A stretch of DNA of 64,000 nt. Origin: an uncultured beta proteobacterium (GTDB taxonomy: Bacteria; Pseudomonadota; Gammaproteobacteria; Burkholderiales; Burkholderiaceae_C). The notes beneath the pieces were generated by a model. The model did no database searches. It worked only from the letters and a program-made list of their open reading frames with translations, and had not been told where the DNA came from. The first letter of the stretch is position 1, and every line of letters starts with the position of its first letter. Shown here piece after piece: positions 7,939-16,842 of the stretch. Location of the stretch: positions 62,001 to 126,000 of the forward strand of contig CAJAES010000030.1 of assembly GCA_903938815.1 (NCBI GenBank), read 5' to 3'. The translations under genes were made by a program, and so were the position numbers.

Positions 7939-10710
7939 TCAGGCGGGCGGCAGACCTTCGGTCGTCCGCGTCTGATCCCACAAGGCCTCGAAGCGGCCAT
8001 CGGGCAGTTGCTGCCGGATGGCCGCAAGTTGTTTCTGGCGGCGCAGTTCCGCCCGCGGCGACAGCAGCAGGCCCAACCGCTGGCGTGAAGCCTCGGCCGC
8101 TGCGGCAGGTGGGACTGCAGCTTCCGGCTGGCCGCCGGCCAGCGCGAGCGCCGCCGTGTCCTCCAGGCAGCCCAGCAGTTCCGACCGCATCTCGAATGCC
8201 CGGAACGCGCGCAAAGCCTCGTCGAGACGGTCGCGGGCCAAGACCAGTTCGCCCAGGTCCAGGTCCAGCTTGCCCAGCCACCACAGGGCACTGGCTTCGC
8301 CGCGCTTGTCGCCCGCTTCGCGGCAGACCGTGAGCGAGCGCTCGAAACAGCGGCGGGCCTCGTCGGCATCGCCGTTTTCATAGACGCACTCGCCGGCCAC
8401 GCGTTCGCACTCGGCTTCCACTTCCTGGTTGCCGATCCGGCGCGCGATGGCAAGGCCCTGCGCCAGCCATGCGCGCGCTTGCACGTCGTCGCCCAGGTAG
8501 ACGCCGATCTGCCCCAGGTGCAGCAGGCCGATGGCCTGACCACCGAGATCGTCGCTCTGGCGGAACAGTTGCAGGGCTTCCTCCTCGACGTCCAGCGCAC
8601 CGCCGGCGTCGCCGGCCTGCAGCCGGGCGAGGGACAGGGTCGAGAGCGTCGCAGCGATGTCGATGGGGTTGCCCAGCCGGCGCCGCAGCGCAAGGCAGAC
8701 CTCGAGCATCTGGCGCGCCTCGGCATGGTCGCTTTGCGTGCCGGCGAGTGCCGCCCCCACGTAAAGCGCCCAGGCCTGCGCGATGTCCGATTCCTGGATG
8801 GCCGGCAGTGCCAGCGCCGCACGCACGAAATTGCGGCCCTCCGAGGCATAGCCGCGCAGGATCCAGAAACCCTGCATCGCCACGGCGAACTTGACGGCAA
8901 TGAAGGGATCGACAGCACCGGTCAGCGACAGCGCCTTGCCCGCGCGCAGGTTGTCGAGTTCGTCCTCCATGCGGCGAACCCAGTTCGACGCTTCCGGCCC
9001 GCCCAGCGCGTGGTTGGCCTGCTTGGCAAGGTCGAAGAAATACTCGCAATGCCGTGCCGAAGCCGCCGGAAGCTCGCCCGCCTGTTCGAGCTTCTCGCGG
9101 CCGTAGTCGCGCAGAGTCTCCAGCATGCGATAGCGGGCTCCGTCCTCCCGCTCGTCCATCATCACGATGGATTTTTCGGCCAGCGACGCCAGCAGGTCGA
9201 GCACGTCGAAGCTGTCGAGCGGGTCGACGCCGCAGACCGTCTCGGCCGCGTTGAGGTCGAAGCCGCCGGCAAAGACGCACAGCCGGATGAACAGCGTCTG
9301 CTCTGACGGTGTCAGCAGTTCGTAGGACCAGTCCACCAGCGCGCGCAGCGTCTGCTGCCGCTCCAGCAGAACACGGCCACCGCCGGTCAGCAGCTTGTAG
9401 CGGTCCTTCAGGCGGGCGTTGATGTCCGCCACCGTCAGCGAGCGCACACGCGCTGCCGCCAGCTCCAGCGCCAGCGGAATGCCCTCCAGCCGGGCCACGA
9501 GTTCGGCCACGGCCGGTGCCTCGCGTTCGTTCAGCGCGAAGCTGGGCTTGTGCAACTGGGCACGCTCCACGAACAGCCGCACGGCAGTGGAGCGTGACAA
9601 GGCTTCGAGCCCGTCGCCACGGCCCGGCAGCGGCAGGGGCAGGACCGGATAGGTCTGCTCGCCGGGCACGCGAAGCGCCTCGCGGCTCGAGGTGATGATG
9701 CTCACACCGGGTGCTGCTCGCAGCAGGGCGTTCGCCAGGTCGGCGGAGGCCTGGATCAGGTGCTCGCAGTTGTCGATGATCAGCAGCAGCCTGCGTGTGC
9801 GGACCGCAGCGCACAGGGTCTGGATCATCGGGCGGTCGGGCTCCTCGCGCACACCCAGCACCTGCGCGGCCTCGCCGACCACCAGCGCCGGGTCCCGCAT
9901 CGGGGCGAGGTCGAGAAACCACACGCCCTCGGGGAAACGGTGCATGAGCTCGGTGGCTGCCTGCAGCGACAGCCGGGTCTTGCCCAGGCCACCCATGCCC
10001 AGCAGCGTGAGCAGCCGCCCCTGCATCATCAATTCCTTCACCTCGCCGAGCTCGCGCTCACGGCCGATGAAGGACGTCACCTGCTGAGGCAGGTTGTTCG
10101 GGATCTCGGCGATGGACAGCCAGCGATCGCCGCTGCGCACCACGCGCCAGACCTTCTCGCTGTCGGGCGGCGCCTCGAACGGCGCCTCGTCGTCTCGCGC
10201 CTCGAAGAGCTCGATCGGCTCCGAGACGCCCTTGATCGACCAATGTCCGTGCGAACGAACGCGCAGCCGTGTCTTGCCGAGCGTGTCGCGCGCTTCCTCC
10301 GTCAACAGCAGTTGCGCACCCCGCGCCAGCGACATCACGCGGGCAGCCGTCGGCTTGGCCAGGCCGTCCACCTCGAGCGGTTTGGCGCCCATGGCGACGT
10401 CCTCGGGGCTGTTCTCCCGCAGGATCACCGGGCCGACGTGCAGGCCCGCGCGAGCCTTCAGCGGCACGGGCAAGGCCGCCAGAGCGCGGTGGTAGGCCAA
10501 GGCGTAGTCGACCGCGTCCGCCGGGTGGTCGAACATCAGCAACATGCCGTCGGTCTTGTCGATCTCGCGGCCGCCGGCCGTACGCAACAGATCGCGCGCG
10601 ACGCGGTCGTGGGCCGCCCAGACCTCGGCCATGGCGGCATCGCCCAGCCGTTCGGACAGCTTCGTGCTGTCGACGACATCGGTCAGAAGAAGGGTCCGGA
10701 TCTCGCTCAT
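7939..10710 (-). CDS. Class III cyclase-like domain / P-loop ATPase / TPR signalling protein
   Basis: A 923-residue multidomain protein. Residues 1-180 resemble a class III adenylate/guanylate cyclase, with the first metal-binding Asp in LLTDVVDSTKL and a second in KTDGMLLMF. The later VNxAAR motif reads KPTAARV, so the asparagine that stabilises the transition state appears to be missing. Residues 230-560 form an NB-ARC/AAA-type ATPase with Walker A GMGGLGKTRL (Lys244) and LLLIIDNCEHL as Walker B. The C-terminal third looks like TPR repeats. Such proteins are probably signal-dependent regulators, but no C-terminal DNA-binding domain is evident. The start at 10710 is chosen because MSEIRTLLLTD is the typical domain beginning; ATG at 10770 is possible. 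Confidence 0.85.
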   Translation of the reverse strand: MSEIRTLLLTDVVDSTKLSERLGDAAMAEVWAAHDRVARDLLRTAGGREIDKTDGMLLMFDHPADAVDYALAYHRALAALPVPLKARAGLHVGPVILRENSPEDVAMGAKPLEVDGLAKPTAARVMSLARGAQLLLTEEARDTLGKTRLRVRSHGHWSIKGVSEPIELFEARDDEAPFEAPPDSEKVWRVVRSGDRWLSIAEIPNNLPQQVTSFIGRERELGEVKELMMQGRLLTLLGMGGLGKTRLSLQAATELMHRFPEGVWFLDLAPMRDPALVVGEAAQVLGVREEPDRPMIQTLCAAVRTRRLLLIIDNCEHLIQASADLANALLRAAPGVSIITSSREALRVPGEQTYPVLPLPLPGRGDGLEALSRSTAVRLFVERAQLHKPSFALNEREAPAVAELVARLEGIPLALELAAARVRSLTVADINARLKDRYKLLTGGGRVLLERQQTLRALVDWSYELLTPSEQTLFIRLCVFAGGFDLNAAETVCGVDPLDSFDVLDLLASLAEKSIVMMDEREDGARYRMLETLRDYGREKLEQAGELPAASARHCEYFFDLAKQANHALGGPEASNWVRRMEDELDNLRAGKALSLTGAVDPFIAVKFAVAMQGFWILRGYASEGRNFVRAALALPAIQESDIAQAWALYVGAALAGTQSDHAEARQMLEVCLALRRRLGNPIDIAATLSTLSLARLQAGDAGGALDVEEEALQLFRQSDDLGGQAIGLLHLGQIGVYLGDDVQARAWLAQGLAIARRIGNQEVEAECERVAGECVYENGDADEARRCFERSLTVCREAGDKRGEASALWWLGKLDLDLGELVLARDRLDEALRAFRAFEMRSELLGCLEDTAALALAGGQPEAAVPPAAAAEASRQRLGLLLSPRAELRRQKQLAAIRQQLPDGRFEALWDQTRTTEGLPPA

Positions 10711-10806
10711 CGGGCCGGGTCGAAGTTGTGCATGAAGTGCGGGCCGGGATTGCCGCATCCAGCCCGCCATTGTGTCCGACTCGAACCCGGTTTCGGCTGA
10801 GTCAGG

Positions 10807-11781
10807 TCACCCCGTCGAATCCAGCGCCCGGGCAGCACCCGCGAGCGCCGGCGACTGCCGCGCGTCGATGACCCAGGTGGGAATCACGGCGAGATAGGCC
10901 TCGAAGCGGCCCTTGGCCTCGAACCGCGTCCGGAAGGCTGAGCCAGCGAACAGCGCTCCGAGCCTCGGCACGATGCCGCCGCCGATGTAGACGCCACCAC
11001 GCGCACCCAGTGTGAGCGCCAGGTTGCCCGCGACGCTGCCGAGGAAGGCGCAGAACAGGTCCACCGCATCCCGGCATGCGGGGTCGCTGCCGGCGAGCGC
11101 GCGGTCGACCACATCGGCGGGCTTCAAGGCGAGGGCTGATGCCGGTGCTGATGCCGATGCCAGGGCCGAGACGGCCTCGTACAGGTTCACGAGGCCCGGG
11201 CCCGACAGCACCCGCTCGGCGGAGACATGGCCATGTCGCGCCCTGAGCCAGCCGATGACAGCCGACTCGCGGTCGTCCGTGGGCGCCAGCGTCACGTGGC
11301 CACCTTCGCCGGTGACGGCCCGCATGCCGCCCGGCAGAAGGCCGGCCACGCCGAGCCCGGTGCCCGGGCCGATGACGGCGATGGCAGCCGCCGAGTCGGC
11401 CGCACCACCGCCGATGGCGCGCAGTTCCGACGCATCGAGCGTGGGCAGCGCCAGGGCCAGCGCCTCGAAGTCATTGAGCACCAGCAGGCGTCGGGCACCG
11501 ATGGCCTGCCGCAGCGCCTGGATCGAGAACGACCAATGGTGGTTGGTCATCCGCACCACGTCGCCGGTGACGGGGTTGGCGATGCCGATGGCGCACTCGG
11601 AAGGCGCAGGCAGGCCCTGCTGTCTCAGGTACTGCGACACGGCGTCCGCGAGCGTCGCGTGATCGGCGCAGTGCAGGACGCTCACATCCGTGAGCGCCAC
11701 GCCATCAGCGGCCTGCCAGGCAAAGCGCGCATGCGTGCCGCCAACGTCGCCCAGCAGGCGCGGAAACTTGGTGTTCGTCAT
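10807..11781 (-). CDS. glk: Glucokinase
   Basis: A 324-residue ATP-dependent glucokinase of the bacterial Glk type. It converts cytoplasmic glucose to glucose 6-phosphate. The N-terminal phosphate-binding loop is LLGDVGGTHARFAW. AVIGPGTGLGVAGLLPG and the C-terminal GGVYIGGGIVPRL match the family. It is the last gene of a four-gene leftward operon (two lipoproteins, an outer-membrane protein, glk) that begins behind a LacI-type palindrome. This ties glucose phosphorylation to beta-glucan breakdown. The gap to the upstream gene is 10 bases. Confidence 0.93.
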   Translation of the reverse strand: MTNTKFPRLLGDVGGTHARFAWQAADGVALTDVSVLHCADHATLADAVSQYLRQQGLPAPSECAIGIANPVTGDVVRMTNHHWSFSIQALRQAIGARRLLVLNDFEALALALPTLDASELRAIGGGAADSAAAIAVIGPGTGLGVAGLLPGGMRAVTGEGGHVTLAPTDDRESAVIGWLRARHGHVSAERVLSGPGLVNLYEAVSALASASAPASALALKPADVVDRALAGSDPACRDAVDLFCAFLGSVAGNLALTLGARGGVYIGGGIVPRLGALFAGSAFRTRFEAKGRFEAYLAVIPTWVIDARQSPALAGAARALDSTG

Positions 11782-11791
11782 GGTGGGCCGG

Positions 11792-12895
11792 CTAGAAGCT
11801 GGCGCGCAGCCCGAGCGTCAGCACGGTGAAGTGCTGGCCGAAGCTGCCGGAGGTGCTGCTGTTGTAGGTGACAGGCAGTTCGTTGAAGAAGAGCCGACTG
11901 CTGCGCTGCCCGCGCAGGAAGACGCTGACGTGCCGGTGCAACTGCAGGCTGGCGTCCAGCACGAAGACGTGATTGATGCGCTGCACCGGGTTGCCACGGC
12001 CGGCCGCGATGTCGTCGACCGCCTCCCGGCGGATGCCGTGGAACAGGTAGCCGCCCTGCACCGTCCAGGCGCCGGAGCGCCAGGTGGCGTTGGCACCGAG
12101 TTGCAGGAAGTCACCACGCCACGCGATCTCGCGCGGCACGTCCACGCCATAGTCGCCGCTGCGGTCGTAGAACTGGCGGATGACACCGCCGGCGGCACTG
12201 CAGGGGCCCGAGAGTTCCCCGAAGATATCGTTGCCCTTGAAGGACAGGTCGTAGTTGCAGCCGTTGCGCGTGGTCGTGGCGCTCAGAGAGCCGTAGTCGA
12301 GCTGTGTTCGCCCGACACCGAATATCGCACTCACACCCCATGCGGGAGAAAGGCGCCAGCTGCCGATCAGGTCGAGCTGAAGGTTGCGGTCGGACGGGCG
12401 CGTGATGGTCACGCTGTTCAGCACGGCGCCAGGCACCTGAACGGGCGTGTTGCTCTCGGTGGCGTCGCTGGCATTGCCCCAGGCAGCGAGCCGCAGCGCC
12501 AGTGCCGGGCGCAGGCCCTGCTGTTCGACCATGCGCCACTGGCCTGCGAGCTGCCAGCTGTCGAAGAGGTAGACGTCTATACCGTCGTCGAGCCGTCGCT
12601 GCCCGAGAGCGGCGGACAGCGTCAGCGTGTCCAGCACCCGGTAGGAGCCCGACAGCGTCAGGCCGCGATAGCTGCCCGGCGGCGCGGTCGGAGCCGAGGG
12701 GTCGACCGCGGCGTCCGGGAACGGGTCGAGCGACCGATTGGCATGCTCGACGGCAAGCTCCAGCCTCCCACGCGCAGCCCCGGTATCCGGCATTGCGGTC
12801 AGGAGGGCGTCCAGCGGGGCGGCAGACGACGCCGCCGTGGCGAGCGCCCACCCCAGCGGCGCCAGGCACCGCATCATTGCCGCCGGAACGCGCAC
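11792..12895 (-). CDS. Outer-membrane beta-barrel protein, function unknown
   Basis: A 367-residue exported protein with a short signal peptide (about residues 1-26; ATG at 12877 is an alternative start). Alternating hydrophobic strands run throughout, for example LTLSGSYRVLDTLTLSAALG and WTVQGGYLFHGI. The sequence ends in GLRASF, the C-terminal phenylalanine pattern used by the BAM machinery. I do not recognise the family. It lies 2 bases after the preceding lipoprotein gene and 10 bases before glk, so it is likely co-transcribed in the glucan regulon. A role in crossing or docking at the outer membrane is inferred from context only. Confidence 0.7.
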   Translation of the reverse strand: MRVPAAMMRCLAPLGWALATAASSAAPLDALLTAMPDTGAARGRLELAVEHANRSLDPFPDAAVDPSAPTAPPGSYRGLTLSGSYRVLDTLTLSAALGQRRLDDGIDVYLFDSWQLAGQWRMVEQQGLRPALALRLAAWGNASDATESNTPVQVPGAVLNSVTITRPSDRNLQLDLIGSWRLSPAWGVSAIFGVGRTQLDYGSLSATTTRNGCNYDLSFKGNDIFGELSGPCSAAGGVIRQFYDRSGDYGVDVPREIAWRGDFLQLGANATWRSGAWTVQGGYLFHGIRREAVDDIAAGRGNPVQRINHVFVLDASLQLHRHVSVFLRGQRSSRLFFNELPVTYNSSTSGSFGQHFTVLTLGLRASF

Positions 12896-12897
12896 GC

Positions 12898-14556
12898 CTA
12901 GTTGGTCAGCGTGATCTGGCCCACCAGGCCAGGCCCGGCGACCGCCTTGCTGGCTGTCACCGCACCATTGGCGTCGAGCGCCGTGGGCACGGTCACCGTC
13001 ACCGCAGGCAGCGGCGTGCCATCGGCCTGACGCAGCGGAAGGCCCGTGATCACCACCGAGACGCGGTAGGTGCCGCGCAAGGCGCTGATGCCCGTGAAGT
13101 CCTGGCCGATTCGGTTGATGGCGTAGTCGACCACTTCACCGAAAACGATGCTGTTGCTGCTGCCGGCCGTGGTGAGGGTGTTGGTGACACCGGCCACGCT
13201 GTTGGCGAAGTCGATGACCGCACGCTTCTTGCCGTCGGCGGACACACCGTAGACCAGCGCGTTGGCGGTCGAAGGCACGGTGATCTTCAGGCCGTTGGCC
13301 GTCTTCTCGACCGTGACGTTGTCGATGTAGGCCTGCAACTCGCCCTGGCCACCCACGGCGGTGTCGACGATGGAGACAGCAGCGCTGAGCTTCATGTCGG
13401 CCGGCACGGCATAGGTGCCCACCTCGTTCAGCGTGACGCTGAGCGTGGCTTTCGGCGCCACCGGCCAGGCCAGCGAAATGCCGGTGGACTGGAACTGGGC
13501 CATCGTGAACGACTGGCTGCTGGCGCCATTGACAAGGCTGATCGCATCGCCGGCCAGGGCCAGGTAATTCGTGGGCGGGGGCGGCGGCTCGACCCCTGCG
13601 ATGACGTCGGTCAGTTCAGCGCCAAGGGCTGCGGTGGCATCGGTCGGCGCAGCGGTGAGCTGCGCGCGGTTGTCGATGACGAATTCCGTGGTGCGCGTGT
13701 CTTCCTGCTGGGCCGTCGTCGCAGCGGTCAGCCCGGCATCGGGCGCCTGGATCAGCGCCTGAGCCTGTGCGGCAAGCCCGCCCGCCAGCACCACGGCCAG
13801 AGCGTCTGCGTTCAGCAGGTCGAGCGCGGCCGGAACGGCTGCGCCGATGCTGGTCGCGTCCTGGACGCGCAGCACCGCGGCCCGCACCAGGCGGGACACG
13901 GCTGCCTCGTCGATCATCGCGCCCGTGCTCAGCACGGCGCCCGCAGCCAGCTCGGTGGCGAACGCGGCGATGACCTCTCGGTAGACGACCTGCAGCGTGC
14001 CGGTGGCGTTGCCGCCGCTCAGGCCCACGAAGAGCTCCGAGAGCTTCTGCGCGAGTTGCTGCACGGCCAGCGTCTTCTTCAGCAGGTCGGCGTTCACGAG
14101 CGCGCCGCCGTTGGTCAGCGCCGGGTCGGTATTGAGCAGGTCGGTGCCTGCCGGCAGACCGAGCGCCGTGAGCAGTTGCGACGCCGATACACCCGCCACC
14201 AGCAGCGTGGTGAGCGGCGACGCCACGGTGGCGCCAGCGGGCGCCTGCAGCATGCCCGTGAAGGGAAGACCGGTGTCGGCGCTGGCACCGCCGAGCACGA
14301 CGATGGCGGCCGAACAGCCGGTGGCGAAAGTGAAGCGGCCTTCGGCGTCGGTGCCGACGCTGAGTTCGCCGGGGTCGGCAACGCCGTTGGCGTTGCTGTC
14401 GCACAGCACGGTGGAGCCGACGAGATAGCCATCGACGGCCACGCCGCGCGTGGCCGTCGGCGGGACGACGGGATCAGAGCCACCGCTACCGCCACCGCAG
14501 GATGCCAGCAGGCACGCGGCGGCAGCAGCCGGGATCAGACGAAGGGCGAACGGCAT
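12898..14556 (-). CDS. Large lipoprotein, function unknown (beta-glucan operon)
   Basis: A 552-residue lipoprotein with lipobox LASC (Cys20) and a Gly/Ser-rich linker. Glycine at +2 argues for the outer membrane. Residues 35-80 (VAVDGYLVGSTVLCDSNANG) look like a carboxypeptidase-regulatory-type or SdrD-like beta-sandwich containing a D-x-N-x-N-G calcium-like loop. A helical segment (about residues 110-300) and a C-terminal beta-rich domain ending in GQITLTN follow. No catalytic motif is visible. It sits between the tandem-repeat lipoprotein and the barrel, so a surface or periplasmic glycan-binding or scaffolding role is plausible but unproven. Confidence 0.7.
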   Translation of the reverse strand: MPFALRLIPAAAAACLLASCGGGSGGSDPVVPPTATRGVAVDGYLVGSTVLCDSNANGVADPGELSVGTDAEGRFTFATGCSAAIVVLGGASADTGLPFTGMLQAPAGATVASPLTTLLVAGVSASQLLTALGLPAGTDLLNTDPALTNGGALVNADLLKKTLAVQQLAQKLSELFVGLSGGNATGTLQVVYREVIAAFATELAAGAVLSTGAMIDEAAVSRLVRAAVLRVQDATSIGAAVPAALDLLNADALAVVLAGGLAAQAQALIQAPDAGLTAATTAQQEDTRTTEFVIDNRAQLTAAPTDATAALGAELTDVIAGVEPPPPPTNYLALAGDAISLVNGASSQSFTMAQFQSTGISLAWPVAPKATLSVTLNEVGTYAVPADMKLSAAVSIVDTAVGGQGELQAYIDNVTVEKTANGLKITVPSTANALVYGVSADGKKRAVIDFANSVAGVTNTLTTAGSSNSIVFGEVVDYAINRIGQDFTGISALRGTYRVSVVITGLPLRQADGTPLPAVTVTVPTALDANGAVTASKAVAGPGLVGQITLTN

Positions 14557-14626
14557 GGTGACTTCCTCGGTGGACAGGCGCTCCCCGGCCGCCAGGCGGC
14601 ACGGGGATCTGGAGCTGCGTTCAGGT

Positions 14627-16687
14627 TCAGTCGAACTTGATCGAGCCGACGTTCAGGCCGTTCGTGAAGGCCACGCCGTCGCCGTCCTTGTTGACGTACT
14701 GGATGTTCGTACCCTCGAGCAGGATGTTGACCTGCGCCAGCTTGGCCAGGACCTGCGCCACCGTGGTCTCGCCGCTGCAGGCCGTCACGATGGAGAAGTT
14801 CGCCAGCGGAATGTTGTAGACCGCCGCAGCCCCCTGGCTCGTGGTCTGGAAGGTCGCGGACACTTCCGAGCCGCCCGAGTTGGAAGCGCAACCGCTGACG
14901 GCAGGCCCCTGCATGACCACCTTCAGGGCCGGGAAGGTGCCAGCCTTGAAGAGCTGGTCCGGGCCCCAGACGTTGACCTTGATGTTGGCAAAGGCCGATG
15001 CGTCGACCACCGCATTGCCCGGAGCCTTGATGAAGGCGCCGAAGTAGGCGTTGGTGATGGCCGGAGCGTTCAGGCCGAAGCCGAAGTAGAAGTTGGGCAC
15101 GCCACCGGGGTTCTGGGCAAGGCCCGCGACACCGGCGTAGTCATAGGCCTTGGTCGAGACGAGACGGTCGTCGAAGAAGAAGCCGACGTCGCCGCCGAGC
15201 GCGGTCTTCGAATTGACGAACAGGTCGCCGACGTAGTCCGCCGCGAAGATGCCACCCGTGAATCCGCTCGAGCCACCGCCGCCGCCCGTGGTTGCCGTGG
15301 CCGGGAACTTGATGTCGTCGACGTAGAACGTGGTGTCGGCGCTGACCGGGCTGCGGCCGTTCGGGAACAGCACGATGGTGCTGTAGGTGCCGGAATCGGG
15401 CAGGACGAAGGTCAGGGTCTCCCATTCGTTGGCCTTGGTGGTGACGACGTCCTTCTCGGTCGGAAGCGCGCCACCCGTGCCACCTTCGAACTTCAGCAGG
15501 AAGTTCTTGCCGGCGGCCGGCGAGAACACGCGCATCGTCACGGTGCGGGCCGTCGGGGTCAGGACGACGTTGGCGCCCAGGCCGGTGATGGTGGTGCCGA
15601 AGTAGTCGCCGTCGCCGGCCTTCTTGACGAACTTGGCAACCTTGTTGGTGGCGTCCGAAGGATCGGTGACCACGGCCACCGTTCCGCCGCCGCCGTTCTC
15701 GAACGGGGCGAAGCCGATGCCGGCGGCCGAGAAGTCGATGCAGGACGGGCTCACGCAGCCGCTGACCGGCGGCACCACCGCCGCCGCCGGGAACTTCAGC
15801 TCGTCGACGTAGATGGTGGTGTTGGCGGACACCGAGCTGCGGCCATTCGGGAACAGCACGACGGTGCTGTAGGTGCCGGCGGCCGGCATCACGAAGGACA
15901 ACGTCTCCCATTCGTTGGCCACGGTGCTGGCGACATCCTTTTCAGTGACGGCCGGGCCGCCCGTGCCGCCTTCGAACTTCAGCAGGAAATTGGTGCCGGC
16001 GGCGGGCGAGAAGACCCGCAGCGTGACCGTCTTGTTGTCGGCGGTCAGCACCGCCGGGCCGGCCAGGCCGGTGATGGTGGTGCCGAAGTACTCGCCGTCG
16101 CCCGGCTTCTTGACGAACTGGACGACCTTGTTGTTCGCGTCGTTGGGGTCGGTGCCGATCATGACCGAGCCGCCGCCGCCGTTCTCGAACGGGGCGAAGC
16201 CGATGCCGGCTGCAGAGAAGTCGGTGCAGTTGACCGTGGTGCAGGTACCAGTGCTGCCGGAGACGCCACCCGAGACGACGGTGGAGTAGTCCTGCGAGGC
16301 CGTGAAGGCCACGGTGCTCGCGTTGCCCGAGGTGTCGACGAATGCGCCCGTGGCGACGTTCACCACCATCGTGCCGGCGCTGTCGGCGGTCGGTGTCACG
16401 ACCAGGGTGGCGGACAGGCCGTTGCCCGCCATCGTGAACGTGCCCTTGGTGCCGCCCGTGACGGAGACGTCGTCGGCCACGAAGCTGCCGCCGACGGATT
16501 CGCTGAAGGTGAAGGTGAAGGTGACGTCGCCGCTCGCGGTGGCACCCGCCTCGCTGTCGGTGATGACGACCGTCGGCGGCACGATGTCGGCGGGCGGCTC
16601 GGCGTCACCGCCGCCGCAGGCGGCGAGCATCAAGGTGGCGGCCAAAGCGGTGGCGGAGAGCTTGAAGGTGCTGGTGAGGTGCGTCAT
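14627..16687 (-). CDS. Multidomain lipoprotein with Ig-like domain and two tandem carbohydrate-binding-like repeats
   Basis: A 686-residue lipoprotein, lipobox LAAC (Cys24). An Ig-like domain lies at about residues 35-135. Two near-identical repeats follow at about 146-300 and 307-462. Both contain DFSAAGIGFAPFENGGGG, FLLKFEGGTGG, and TYSTxVLFPNGRS with YVDxxKFP, a jelly-roll pattern like carbohydrate-binding modules. A third domain at 477-686 ends in NVGSIKFD. No catalytic residues are recognised. It is the first gene behind a strong promoter with a LacI-type operator, so it is probably the most abundant protein of the left arm. I infer a surface beta-glucan-binding protein, analogous in role to SGBPs. 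Start 16687 is chosen because the lipoprotein signal begins there. Confidence 0.78.
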   Translation of the reverse strand: MTHLTSTFKLSATALAATLMLAACGGGDAEPPADIVPPTVVITDSEAGATASGDVTFTFTFSESVGGSFVADDVSVTGGTKGTFTMAGNGLSATLVVTPTADSAGTMVVNVATGAFVDTSGNASTVAFTASQDYSTVVSGGVSGSTGTCTTVNCTDFSAAGIGFAPFENGGGGSVMIGTDPNDANNKVVQFVKKPGDGEYFGTTITGLAGPAVLTADNKTVTLRVFSPAAGTNFLLKFEGGTGGPAVTEKDVASTVANEWETLSFVMPAAGTYSTVVLFPNGRSSVSANTTIYVDELKFPAAAVVPPVSGCVSPSCIDFSAAGIGFAPFENGGGGTVAVVTDPSDATNKVAKFVKKAGDGDYFGTTITGLGANVVLTPTARTVTMRVFSPAAGKNFLLKFEGGTGGALPTEKDVVTTKANEWETLTFVLPDSGTYSTIVLFPNGRSPVSADTTFYVDDIKFPATATTGGGGGSSGFTGGIFAADYVGDLFVNSKTALGGDVGFFFDDRLVSTKAYDYAGVAGLAQNPGGVPNFYFGFGLNAPAITNAYFGAFIKAPGNAVVDASAFANIKVNVWGPDQLFKAGTFPALKVVMQGPAVSGCASNSGGSEVSATFQTTSQGAAAVYNIPLANFSIVTACSGETTVAQVLAKLAQVNILLEGTNIQYVNKDGDGVAFTNGLNVGSIKFD
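15302..16252 (-). repeat. Tandem duplication of a 155-residue domain within the lipoprotein gene
   Basis: Two in-frame repeats (16252-15788 and 15769-15302, period about 483 bases) encode near-identical domains. The most conserved parts are the FSAAGIGFAPFENGGGG start and the FPNGRS-x-VSAxTTxYVD end. Differences cluster in loops, suggesting an older duplication under selection rather than a fresh one. Confidence 0.85.
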
Positions 16688-16752
16688 GGCGAGTTTCCTG
16701 GCAGTGGGCGGGGCGATGGCCTTGGCGATCGCCTCGGCTTGGGGGTTTGGCT

Positions 16753-16766
16753 TGAAAGCGCTTTCA
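16753..16766. promoter_or_regulatory. LacI-type operator, perfect palindrome (lipoprotein-glk operon)
   Basis: TGAAAGCGCTTTCA, with dyad symmetry extending to 18 bases (CTTGAAAGCGCTTTCAAG, 16751-16768). It has the central CG typical of LacI/GalR-family sites. In the direction of the gene starting at 16687 it begins three bases downstream of a -10 box. Binding there would block transcription start. Confidence 0.85.
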
Positions 16767-16769
16767 AGC

Positions 16770-16798
16770 AGAATAGAGCGAGCGCTGGCGATTGACAA
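16770..16798 (-). promoter_or_regulatory. Sigma-70-type promoter of the lipoprotein-glk operon
   Basis: Reading leftward, TTGTCA (16798-16793) is followed after exactly 17 bases by TATTCT (16775-16770), then three bases and the LacI-type palindrome. The -35 matches consensus at 5 of 6 positions and the -10 at 4 of 6. The same layout occurs at 19264 and 33071, which strengthens each call. Confidence 0.65.
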
Positions 16799-16842
16799 GC
16801 GGGTCTGCCCTGAGGCTTTCCCTGAGATTCGGGGTTTCCGGG

